Positions 27,458 to 35,132 of a stretch of DNA of 63,449 nt are shown here, piece after piece. The DNA comes from Candidatus Rifleibacteriota bacterium (lineage in GTDB: Bacteria; Muiribacteriota; Ozemobacteria; Ozemobacterales; Ozemobacteraceae). The notes beneath the pieces are model-generated. The model saw nothing but the letters and a program-made list of their open reading frames with translations, did no database searches and was not told the DNA's origin. How positions within the stretch are numbered: the first letter of the stretch is position 1; each line of letters opens with the position of its first letter. The stretch spans positions 1 to 63,449 of the forward strand of contig JAAYNI010000088.1 of assembly GCA_012520995.1 (NCBI GenBank), read 5' to 3'. The translations under genes were made by a program, and so were the position numbers.

Positions 27458-27491
27458 GACCGTCTGAGCGTTTAGCCTAGACGGTCTTTTT
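27458..27491. terminator. Bidirectional terminator downstream of C25 protease B
   Basis: GACCGTCT and AGACGGTC form an eight-pair stem, with As before and Ts after, so it can end transcripts in both directions. It lies 42 bases past the stop of the protease. Its core resembles the hairpin at 25383. Confidence 0.8.
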
Positions 27492-27532
27492 GTGGACGCT
27501 AGTAACGTTAAGTTAAAGTGCTAATACTCTTT

Positions 27533-29617
27533 TTATATATCAGTATTTGGCCTGACCTGCTTGTCCAGCCTGTCCAGCTTGTCCAGCCTGACCTGCTTGT
27601 CCAGCCTGACCTGAGCCTGACCTGCTTGTCCTGTTTCGTTTGCGTTAGCTGGAGTAACGGAAATTTTAATAGGTTCGTCTATTATGGGGGTTATACCATT
27701 ACCTGTAACCGTATAATAAAGTTCTGAGTGTTTGGCAGGAATAGTAACGGCAGCTTCGCCTTCTATGTTTGTATAGGCGAGTCTGAGCATTTTCAGTGTG
27801 GGTTCGTATACGGTAACTATAGCGTTTTCAACAGGATTGTTATCTTCATCTGCAACTTGAATTTTCACTGTTAAAGCGTCTTCACTTCTGGCAGTTGTAT
27901 TTCTTGATTTCACAGAAGCGGGAGGTCTGAAGTTAACTCTCATTGTTGAATCACCGAACATATGCCATTGTTCCATCATCATAACGCCATCACCGTGCGG
28001 GTCGGTTGAATATATCTCAAGACCTCTGATAATACCGTTAAAGAATAGACCGCCAAAAGTTTTATAAACCTTGTTTCCTATGAAGACATTATTGATCTCT
28101 TTTTGTACATAGATTGGGGGAACCCATTCCATACTAGTAGTGGAACCGCAGTAACCCACAGCGCCTGCAGGGTTCTTAATTGAGCCCGCTCTCATCCATG
28201 CTTCACCGAAGCCTGTGAATTTAACGAATCTTCCGTTTAAGCAAGCAACGTCAAAGATAATAGGCATCTTGAGACCGTTTGAAAGTTTGCTCATGTGGTC
28301 GTTGCTGAATTCCGATGTGTACCATTCTGTGCCTGTGCCGTGCCCAAGGTAGTTGATGAGCGAGACGCCTTTGTTGACGCCATCAATAACTTGCTGGGCT
28401 TTTGCACGTGGGTCATAAACTTTTATGGCATCTTTCATTATGCCCTTTTCTTCTACAAGGGTTTTTCTGATGTTGTCAATATACTCATAGTCTGGCTGCT
28501 CGCCTTCATCAGAGGCCACACCCATCATTCTCGTGTACCAAGACTTGTCTTGTGTTGGATAAGCTTCGTAGTTGATTATTTTGGAAAGCTGATAAGCAAC
28601 GCCTTCTTCATTATTGGCAGATATTCTGCTTATCATGGCATCGGGTACATGATCATCGCCTGCGAGTTTGGTATAGCATGGGTCTGAATCGGCTCCTTCG
28701 TTTACGCCTTTGTTGGTGGGAATGTGCTCGGAGTCTCCAATCAGGAGTATATTTGTGAGTCCGCCTTTGTTATACAGATTTTGAATATAAGTTTTAAGAC
28801 CCTTGCTTGTATTGCTTACGTTGCTCATAGAAACGATGCTGACTTTAATGCCACATTTCTTTTTCCAATCGACAAAGGGCTTTATAGTACGCATGAATCT
28901 GTCTGGCGTAACTATAAGCAAACGACCTGTTTCTTTGAGTTTTGGCAATCTGCTGGAAGCCTGAGCGTAGTTGATAAAGGCATTTTTATAGAGAGGTTCA
29001 AATACTGAGCTGATAGGAGTGTTTCTTCTGATTCTGTTGGGTGATTCTTTTTTCTCATAAGAAAGAGCTATTTGGATCTTGTTGTGAACCTTTATCTGGT
29101 TTTTGACCGGATTATACTGAACTGGAAAAACTCTGAGGTTTGCTCCGCGAACTTCACGGAATATGAAAGGTTCTCCCATTTTGACCATATCGTTGTCAGC
29201 GGGGTACCATTCGTCTTTTTCATAAACAGAACCAAATTCATAAGGAACAGTTGAAGGATCAATACTTCTTTTAAAGTTGCCTCTGCTTGGAACTATAGGA
29301 GAGTCAAGATCTAATATGTTACTCTCAAGACTCCTTACATTAAAAACCGGCTTGGTTGTCGGATCAAGCATGACAAGAGCTGAATAAAAAGGCAGAGCTG
29401 GAGCTCCTTTTATATAGGACTGGGTGGTATTTTCAGTTGATATTGCCACTGTCTGTTGTGAATCGATAGTCTGGGAAGGGATAATTTTAATTTCAGGACA
29501 CTCAACTATAAAAGAAGTGTTGGGTCCTCTGGTTCCGGCAACACGTATTCCAGCAGCAAAGGACGATGTCGCTGCAAGCATAAGAACTAGTAATGCTAAG
29601 GATGTTTTCCTCTTCAT
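27533..29617 (-). CDS. Secreted C25 cysteine protease, paralogue B, with repeat-encoded tail
   Basis: This 694-residue protein has the same order as paralogue A: signal peptide (LALLVLMLAATSSFAAG), pro-region, C25 catalytic domain and Ig-like domain. The catalytic residues are intact: His426 in NYLGHGTG and Cys459 in FDVACLNGRF. The ATG at 29617 has AGGAG upstream. It differs from A in a C-terminal tail of about 40 residues encoded by 18-bp repeats (27549-27631). The tail begins as GQAGQA, then shifts to QVRLDKQVRLDK because one repeat lacks seven bases; the unshifted frame would give a Gly-Gln-Ala array ending in KY. The gene has a promoter at 29662 and a terminator at 27458. Its function is probably extracellular proteolysis. 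Confidence 0.92.
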   Translation of the reverse strand: MKRKTSLALLVLMLAATSSFAAGIRVAGTRGPNTSFIVECPEIKIIPSQTIDSQQTVAISTENTTQSYIKGAPALPFYSALVMLDPTTKPVFNVRSLESNILDLDSPIVPSRGNFKRSIDPSTVPYEFGSVYEKDEWYPADNDMVKMGEPFIFREVRGANLRVFPVQYNPVKNQIKVHNKIQIALSYEKKESPNRIRRNTPISSVFEPLYKNAFINYAQASSRLPKLKETGRLLIVTPDRFMRTIKPFVDWKKKCGIKVSIVSMSNVSNTSKGLKTYIQNLYNKGGLTNILLIGDSEHIPTNKGVNEGADSDPCYTKLAGDDHVPDAMISRISANNEEGVAYQLSKIINYEAYPTQDKSWYTRMMGVASDEGEQPDYEYIDNIRKTLVEEKGIMKDAIKVYDPRAKAQQVIDGVNKGVSLINYLGHGTGTEWYTSEFSNDHMSKLSNGLKMPIIFDVACLNGRFVKFTGFGEAWMRAGSIKNPAGAVGYCGSTTSMEWVPPIYVQKEINNVFIGNKVYKTFGGLFFNGIIRGLEIYSTDPHGDGVMMMEQWHMFGDSTMRVNFRPPASVKSRNTTARSEDALTVKIQVADEDNNPVENAIVTVYEPTLKMLRLAYTNIEGEAAVTIPAKHSELYYTVTGNGITPIIDEPIKISVTPANANETGQAGQAQVRLDKQVRLDKLDRLDKQVRPNTDI
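27549..27631 (-). repeat. 18-bp tandem repeat encoding the C25 B tail, with a 7-bp deletion
   Basis: On the coding strand the unit is GGACAAGCAGGTCAGGCT. There are four full copies (one with two changes) and one truncated 11-base copy at 27603-27613 that lacks the first seven bases. Since 18 is a multiple of three, only the truncated copy changes the frame. Confidence 0.9.
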
Positions 29618-29661
29618 CTTATTTCTCCTGCTTATTTTCTTTTGAAGTATTCTTCATTTTA

Positions 29662-29690
29662 CGTATAGTTTTACAAATTAGCAATGGCAA
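29662..29690 (-). promoter_or_regulatory. Sigma70-type promoter of C25 protease B
   Basis: On the minus strand TTGCCA, 17 bases and TATACG lie 45 bases before the ATG. The -35 matches five of six bases and the -10 four of six. Layout and distance mirror the promoter of paralogue A. Confidence 0.5.
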
Positions 29691-29728
29691 AAAAAAATAA
29701 ATCAACTCTATATATTTGGCGGAGTTGG

Positions 29729-30526
29729 TCAGTTTTCAGTAGAGGGGCATGGAACACATGTCATTATATTGCCTTGAGATGTATCGGGATTCTGAAGAAT
29801 TATTATACGTTCACCGTATAGTTCCGAGAGAGAGGTTTCAGTAAGAGTTGACTGAGTGGAGCCGTAAGCTTTGATCTGTCCATTTTTTAGAAGCATGGTG
29901 TTGTCTGCTGTCCAAAGAGCATGTTCAGGACTATGAGTTGTAAAAATAACTGTTTTTCCTATAGACTTCAGTTTTTGAATGCTTTTTAATAATTTAATTC
30001 TGTTGCCGTAATCCAAACCTGTTTCTGGCTCATCTAATATAAGCAGCTCGCTGTCTTGAGCTATAGCTCTTGCAATTAGAACCAGCTGTTTTTCGCCTCC
30101 GCTCAGCTCAGTATAATATCTGGAAGCCAGGTGGGAGGCTCCCATTACCTCTAAGCTCTCAGCTGCTATTTGATAGTCTTTTTTTGAAAGCTTGGCGAAA
30201 AAACCTGTATATGGAGTTCTGCCCATAGCTGTCATTTCAATTACCGGAAAAGCAAAAGTGTCTCGTTTTTCTTGAGGCACAAAAGCTATTTTAGCCGCCA
30301 GTTCTTTTTTGCTGAACTCTTTTATTTGCTTTCCATTGAAAGATATTGTTCCTGATTCAGGCAAAAGAGCTCCCGCTATAAGCTTTAAAAGAGTGGTTTT
30401 GCCGCTTCCGTTTGAGCCCAAAAGGGCTGTTATGTGATTTCGGTTTATATCGAAAGAGAGATTTTCTATGATTTTACGAGAGCCATATGCAAAATTCAAG
30501 TTTTCAGCTTTGACTATTATACTCAT
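29729..30526 (-). CDS. ABC transporter ATP-binding protein (iron-siderophore/cobalamin type)
   Basis: This protein drives import through the adjacent FecCD permease. It has Walker A GSNGSGKTTLL (residues 35-45), the Q-loop FVPQEKR, the signature LSGGEKQLV and Walker B LLILDEPETGLDYG, followed by the H-loop TTHSPEHAL. The 265-residue length and the Q-loop sequence fit the FecE/BtuD/FhuC group. Its ATG overlaps the permease stop (ATGA), so the two are coupled. The C-terminal tail contains a CVPC motif that is not part of the family core. The substrate (ferric chelate, haem or corrinoid) cannot be told from sequence. No substrate-binding protein is encoded next to it. Confidence 0.9.
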   Translation of the reverse strand: MSIIVKAENLNFAYGSRKIIENLSFDINRNHITALLGSNGSGKTTLLKLIAGALLPESGTISFNGKQIKEFSKKELAAKIAFVPQEKRDTFAFPVIEMTAMGRTPYTGFFAKLSKKDYQIAAESLEVMGASHLASRYYTELSGGEKQLVLIARAIAQDSELLILDEPETGLDYGNRIKLLKSIQKLKSIGKTVIFTTHSPEHALWTADNTMLLKNGQIKAYGSTQSTLTETSLSELYGERIIILQNPDTSQGNIMTCVPCPSTEN

Positions 30527-31566
30527 GCTTGCTCTCTGTTAGTGGTTTTGAAGAGCACAAAAATAAGAAATGGAATGCCAAAGGCGGAGGTGATTAAGTT
30601 TAAAGGCAATTCGCCTGCCGTAAAACTTCTGGCTATGATATCTGCGGCTATTAAATAGCTTCCTCCAATTAAAGCGGCTACAGGTATAAGTTTTCTATTA
30701 TCGGAGCCGGCAAGCATTCTTGCCATGTGAGGTATCATCATTCCGACCCAAGAAATGGCTCCGCCCAGATAGACGGCTGCTGAAGAAATTAGGGTGGCTC
30801 CCATGATAAGAACTGTTCTAGAAAAAGTTGCATTAATTCCTAATGAAGATGCGGTTTCCTCTCCGAGGCTCAGGAGATTCACATGATTTGCCATAAGAAA
30901 AAGAAAAATGGAACCAAGTAAAATTAGAAAAGCCGCATAAGCCACTGTTTGAGGTTGGACAGTTGCTAAGCCTCCCATCATGAAGTGAAGTATGGAAGAG
31001 AGCTCGTGAGACTTTGCCAGCCAATTGGATAAAGATAATAGGGAACCGAAGAGGGAGGAACTTATCATACCTGACATCATAAGCATTATAAGGCGATCGC
31101 CTTTAAATTGTTTGGCTAATGTCACTGCGAAAAACACTGCTGCGAGTCCGAAAAGAAAAGCGCTTGTCTGAACTGTCATGAAACTGCCGGAAATAAGTAT
31201 GCCTACTGCAGCCCCAAAGGAAGAACCTGCTGTGACTCCCAGCAGATCTGGTGAAACTAGCGGGTTTATAAAAATGCTCTGATAGATAACGCCAGCTATT
31301 GAAAGAGCTATTCCTGCTAATGCTGCTGCTGCCGTGCGATAGACTCTCAGTTTGAGAACTGATTGTTCCCCGGGTGTGAAAACTTCCTGTTTTTCAGAAA
31401 AAATTGAGAAGAAGTTTCTAATTATTTTGAAAGGTGAAATTTTCATTTGTCCCGCTGTCATTGAAGCTGCAATTGCGGTCAGTAATAGAAGCGTAAGAGC
31501 TAATATCAGCAGTTTTACGCTTCTTGGTTTAGACAAAGGGGATGCAGGTGAAGTTTTTGGGGACAT
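30523..31566 (-). CDS. FecCD-family ABC transporter permease
   Basis: A membrane protein of 347 residues with about ten hydrophobic helices, the size expected for FecCD/BtuC permeases. Typical segments are ALAGIALSIAGVIYQSIFINPLVSPDLLGVTAGSSFGAA in the first half and GAISWVGMMIPHMARMLAG, the coupling region, in the second. It imports iron chelates or cobalamin with the ATPase encoded immediately downstream. The start is 18 bases after the stop of the FmdB-like gene and lacks a clear Shine-Dalgarno, so it may depend on upstream translation. No binding protein or outer-membrane receptor is nearby. Confidence 0.9.
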   Translation of the reverse strand: MSPKTSPASPLSKPRSVKLLILALTLLLLTAIAASMTAGQMKISPFKIIRNFFSIFSEKQEVFTPGEQSVLKLRVYRTAAAALAGIALSIAGVIYQSIFINPLVSPDLLGVTAGSSFGAAVGILISGSFMTVQTSAFLFGLAAVFFAVTLAKQFKGDRLIMLMMSGMISSSLFGSLLSLSNWLAKSHELSSILHFMMGGLATVQPQTVAYAAFLILLGSIFLFLMANHVNLLSLGEETASSLGINATFSRTVLIMGATLISSAAVYLGGAISWVGMMIPHMARMLAGSDNRKLIPVAALIGGSYLIAADIIARSFTAGELPLNLITSAFGIPFLIFVLFKTTNREQA

Positions 31567-31584
31567 TGGAAAGGAATAATTTTG

Positions 31585-31803
31585 TTAGCAGCAGCCTGAA
31601 GAGCAGGTTGAACAGGTTCCGCCAGAGCAAGAATGAGAGTGCGAAGAATTATTCTTGCCTGAATTGGAAATAACGGAAAACTGCTTTTTTACATGCGTGC
31701 CTTTGCAGTTTGTACATTCAACTTTTGAAAGGTCATCTTTTATTGAGCAGAGTTTTTCAAATTTAGTATTGCAGTCATTGCAAACAAATTCATACATAGG
31801 CAT
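31585..31803 (-). CDS. FmdB-type zinc ribbon protein with Cys/His-rich tail
   Basis: A 72-residue protein. The N-terminal MYEFVCNDCNTKFE and later VECTNCKG form the FmdB/CxxC_CxxC zinc ribbon seen in many small regulatory proteins. The last 20 residues are rich in His, Ser and Cys (HSHSCSGG, CSTCSSGCC), a possible extra metal site. The start ATG follows AAGGAG. It is the first gene of a three-gene set with the iron/cobalamin-type ABC transporter and has a good promoter at 31835. A metal-linked regulatory role is plausible but inferred. Confidence 0.85.
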   Translation of the reverse strand: MPMYEFVCNDCNTKFEKLCSIKDDLSKVECTNCKGTHVKKQFSVISNSGKNNSSHSHSCSGGTCSTCSSGCC

Positions 31804-31834
31804 GTGTTTTTTTCTCCTTGTTGTAAATCGGAGA

Positions 31835-31864
31835 ATTCTAACACTTATTCAAGGGTCTTGGCAA
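31835..31864 (-). promoter_or_regulatory. Sigma70-type promoter of the FmdB-ABC set
   Basis: The minus strand shows TTGCCA, 18 bases and TAGAAT, with TG one base before the -10, placed 31 bases before the ATG. Transcription would start about 24 bases upstream of the gene. Confidence 0.55.
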
Positions 31865-31899
31865 TTGGTTGCTTTTGCTAAGAAAGAGGGTTGGAGTTC

Positions 31900-34800
31900 T
31901 CACATAAGAGGAGCTCCGCAGCTTGAGCAATAATATTCTCTGACGCTGTTGTTTGCTCCGCATTTGGGGCAGTTTTTGCCTTTTACGGCAGAAGACGAAG
32001 AAGTTGTCTTTAAAGCAGGAACGGAGGGGGTAGAATTTGTCGAGGCGGAAGGTGTCGTTGGCTGTTGGGAGAAGTCTAGAGATGGCAAGGAAGGAAGTCC
32101 TTGGGTGAAGGATGGAGCAGCGTATGGATCAGCAGCCGGCATGGCGTATGGATCGGAAGAGGGAGCAGCGTATGGATCAGCAGCCGGCATGGCATATGGA
32201 TCGGAAGATGGAGCAGCGTATGGATCAGCAGCCGGCATGGCATATGGATCGGAAGATGGAGCAGCGTATGGATCTGCAGCCGGCATGGCATATGGATCTG
32301 AAGATGGAGCAGCGTATGGATCTGCCGCAGGCATTGCATATGGATCAGGTGGCGAATCTAATGAAGGCATGCCGAAGTTTTGATTGGAAGGCTGTGCCGA
32401 AGATGAATTATAATCAGAGTCTTGGGCAGCCTGGGAAGGTTGGTTTCCTCCTTTGCTGAGGAGATCTTGGAAATAAGAAAAATTGTTTGATGCTCCTCCT
32501 CCTCCGAATGGGGATGATGGCTTCGAGGACTGTTGAGTGTGTTTAAAAGCCGCAAAGTCGGGGAACTGCTCGTTTGCAAGGTTTTTCCAGCGTTCGGCTT
32601 CTTCACGGTTTCCCATTGCTGTGTGAGCGTCTATAAGTGTTTTATAGTATTTGGGTTCTTGAGGGAAAGCTCTTATTGCTTTTTCAAGCATGACAGCTGA
32701 GTTTTGAGTGTAAAGAGTTCTTTTATTTATGAGATCGGCCATATAAGCCAGAGCTTCTGTATCGTTAGGGTTTTGCACGATATAGTCAGCTATAGCTTCT
32801 TGAGCAACCTTGTGATCATTATTGTTTTTCATATAAGCTTTGGCTATGAAGGCTGTGACATCAGTTCTGGTTTCATTGAACTTGAGAAGCTCTTTTGCAG
32901 CTTCTAAGCCAGCTGTAGAGGTGTCGCCTATTTGCAATGCCGCTTCACCGGCTATTTTTTTCGCTATTGGGCTTCTGCGATCTTTTTTCAGATATTCATT
33001 GATGTATTTATAGGCTTCTTCAGGGTTGCCGTTGTTTAACATTGCGCCGGCATAACATAATTTAAGAGAATTGTTGTTTTTAATATTGTCGTCTTTCAGG
33101 CATTTCTCGATAAAGGAAAGGTTTTCTACGAATTTGCCTGACTGTTTTATTTCTTCTATCTTTCTTATGGTTCTATCGCCCGCAGTATTTCTTAAATGCT
33201 TCTTAAGTTGTTTTGCTACGGGAATTCCCAGTAAGATTAATATAACAATGATAAAGGCTATCAAGACGTGCTTAAATAGAATTATATTCATAAACGAAGG
33301 CTTAGGAAGGTTTTCTCTGAAGCCTTTCTCAGGAGTAACTCCTTTTGTTGCTCCATTCACTGTTGCATACTGAATCCATTTTTTATAGCCTGCTGCATAG
33401 AGTTTGCTGGCTTTGATATTCTCGCCTTTGGCTCTGGCTATAAGATAATCCAGATAGGCGACCAAGTTGTCAATGTAATTCTTTGTGAGCTCTTCATGGA
33501 GTGGTTCATTGTCTTTGGGTTTCTTTTCACTGGGCTTTGCTGTTCTGAGCTCTTCAAGAAGTTTTTCGGCAGTTGCTGTTTGCCCCAGCATTGCTGCAGC
33601 TTCTGCACGGTATATGTTTGCAAAAAGCTTCATATCCTCAGAGTCTTGATAGGTAGTTTTAAGCTCTTGAGAGGCGACCATTATCTCTTCATATTTTTTC
33701 TCGTTGAAGAGGCTTTTTAGGCGTGCGATGAGCATATTCCTCTGGTTTTCTTTTTTTGCTTTGCGTTTCAAAGATTCTTCAAAGGAATTTATTTTATTGC
33801 TCATAAAAGCAGGATCATCGGAGAATTCCGCTTCCAATATTTCAATGTTTGAATTGTAATAGGTTATTAAGTTTTTATATAAGGTTATTGCATTGGCTTC
33901 TGATTTAGATTCTTCTGCGGCAGCCTCAAATTTTCTTTTGATATATTCGTTTCTGATATTTGTTTTTGCTAAGAGCTCTCTGCTTTTTTCAGTTTTTATT
34001 CGCTCCGCTTCTTCAAGCCGCTCGGTTATAGAGTTCTTTATAGCATTTATTTCGTCAGTGTGATAATCGGGTTCAATCTGTTCGTATATATAGTCCAAGG
34101 CTTCGTGCAATTTTCCGGCACTCTCGAGTTTCTTGACTTCATTAAGGTGACGTCCTTTCTTTATCGAGATTTTATAGCTTGCAAGCTCGCTATATCTTGA
34201 ACTGGACAAAGTAGACTCGAGCTCTTTAAGAAGAGATTCGGCAAAGTCAAAGTTTTCGGCATCGATAGCATCTTTGAGATTTCTTATTTTGCTGTCTGCT
34301 GCCTTTTGTAGTATGTCGTCAACCTGTTTCTCAATATTTTCTATTCTGGAATCTTTTCCGTGACGCTTGGCAGCTATGGCAAGGGATTTTGCTGTTTCAT
34401 AGTCTCGGTGTTTGAATGCTGCGTCAGCGGCAGTTGCCAGCACATCAGAAATTACATCTTGGGGAGCGTTTCTTTCCAATCTTGACAGGTTGGATTTGAT
34501 GAACGGTGCTTCATCGGCGATTTTTTTTATTTCGCCTTTTTCTGTCCAGTAGTTAAATATTGTTTGCCAGATTTTTGGTACAGCAGGATAAGCTCGGGCT
34601 CCTTTTAAAAGCATTTCTATCATGCCTCTTTCATCGCCCTTCTCTTGCAGTTGTTTTGCTTTGCTGACAGAGTAGGCTCCGAGCGCCTTCAAATAAGAAG
34701 GATGGTTAGTGCTTATTTCCAAGGCTTTTTCTATTGAATAAATTGCTTGATCGAAATCTCCCATCTTGGAGTAAGAGTAAGAGGCATTCGCCCATGCAGA

Positions 34801-35019
34801 GTGATTCCTGGGATTTATAGTTGTTGCTTGGTTAAAAGCAGCTATAGCTTCTTGAAATTTTCCGATTGAATGAAGTTCTGAACCGCGTTTTGCAAATGCG
34901 TTAGAATCGCCCTGCTCCTGTGAAAAAATAGGCGCAGAGGCAAGAATTAGCACGAAAATCGCTAGCAGATATAAAAAACGTTTGTAACTGAGTAACATCC
35001 CGCTATATGATACTTGCAA
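31900..35019 (-). CDS. Secreted/membrane TPR protein with repeat-rich region and C-terminal zinc ribbon
   Basis: The 1039 residues contain a signal sequence or anchor (FLYLLAIFVLILASAPIFS), an N-terminal TPR block, a long charged coiled-coil-like stretch (200-500), a membrane helix near 580 (HVLIAFIIVILILLGIPV), and further TPR units. A Pro/Ala/Tyr-rich tandem repeat (five copies of DPYAMPAADPYAAPS) follows, and the C-terminus is a zinc ribbon (CPKCGANNS, YCSSCGAPL). If the first segment is exported, the ribbon after the membrane helix lies in the cytoplasm. The start may be TTG 35019 (AGAGG five bases upstream) or the ATG seven codons on. It is divergent from secD. Function unknown. Confidence 0.85.
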   Translation of the reverse strand: MQVSYSGMLLSYKRFLYLLAIFVLILASAPIFSQEQGDSNAFAKRGSELHSIGKFQEAIAAFNQATTINPRNHSAWANASYSYSKMGDFDQAIYSIEKALEISTNHPSYLKALGAYSVSKAKQLQEKGDERGMIEMLLKGARAYPAVPKIWQTIFNYWTEKGEIKKIADEAPFIKSNLSRLERNAPQDVISDVLATAADAAFKHRDYETAKSLAIAAKRHGKDSRIENIEKQVDDILQKAADSKIRNLKDAIDAENFDFAESLLKELESTLSSSRYSELASYKISIKKGRHLNEVKKLESAGKLHEALDYIYEQIEPDYHTDEINAIKNSITERLEEAERIKTEKSRELLAKTNIRNEYIKRKFEAAAEESKSEANAITLYKNLITYYNSNIEILEAEFSDDPAFMSNKINSFEESLKRKAKKENQRNMLIARLKSLFNEKKYEEIMVASQELKTTYQDSEDMKLFANIYRAEAAAMLGQTATAEKLLEELRTAKPSEKKPKDNEPLHEELTKNYIDNLVAYLDYLIARAKGENIKASKLYAAGYKKWIQYATVNGATKGVTPEKGFRENLPKPSFMNIILFKHVLIAFIIVILILLGIPVAKQLKKHLRNTAGDRTIRKIEEIKQSGKFVENLSFIEKCLKDDNIKNNNSLKLCYAGAMLNNGNPEEAYKYINEYLKKDRRSPIAKKIAGEAALQIGDTSTAGLEAAKELLKFNETRTDVTAFIAKAYMKNNNDHKVAQEAIADYIVQNPNDTEALAYMADLINKRTLYTQNSAVMLEKAIRAFPQEPKYYKTLIDAHTAMGNREEAERWKNLANEQFPDFAAFKHTQQSSKPSSPFGGGGASNNFSYFQDLLSKGGNQPSQAAQDSDYNSSSAQPSNQNFGMPSLDSPPDPYAMPAADPYAAPSSDPYAMPAADPYAAPSSDPYAMPAADPYAAPSSDPYAMPAADPYAAPSSDPYAMPAADPYAAPSFTQGLPSLPSLDFSQQPTTPSASTNSTPSVPALKTTSSSSAVKGKNCPKCGANNSVREYYCSSCGAPLM
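32111..32350 (-). repeat. 48-bp tandem repeat, five copies
   Basis: Five head-to-tail units of 48 bases, nearly identical except in the outermost copies, encode DPYAMPAADPYAAPSS. The unit length is a multiple of three, so copy changes keep the frame. All shadow frames across it are open for the same reason. Confidence 0.92.
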
Positions 35020-35047
35020 GAGAGCCTCTTGTAAACATAAAATTTAA

Positions 35048-35076
35048 TTGACTTGCAAAGTTCTCTTATCTATAAT
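35048..35076 (+). promoter_or_regulatory. Sigma70 promoter of secD-secF-dtd
   Basis: TTGACT, exactly 17 bases and a perfect TATAAT. It lies 56 bases before the secD ATG. This is the clearest consensus promoter in the window. Confidence 0.75.
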
Positions 35077-35132
35077 ATGCAATCTACAATTGCATCAATA
35101 TTGATGACACCTTGCTAATGGAGATTTAGTAA

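Noticed and set aside
31949-32459. Several open plus-strand frames rich in Met-Asp-Gln-Pro or Gly-Ser-Ala repeats
   Set aside because: They are mirror readings of the 48-bp repeat, whose unit is a multiple of three and lacks stops in every frame.
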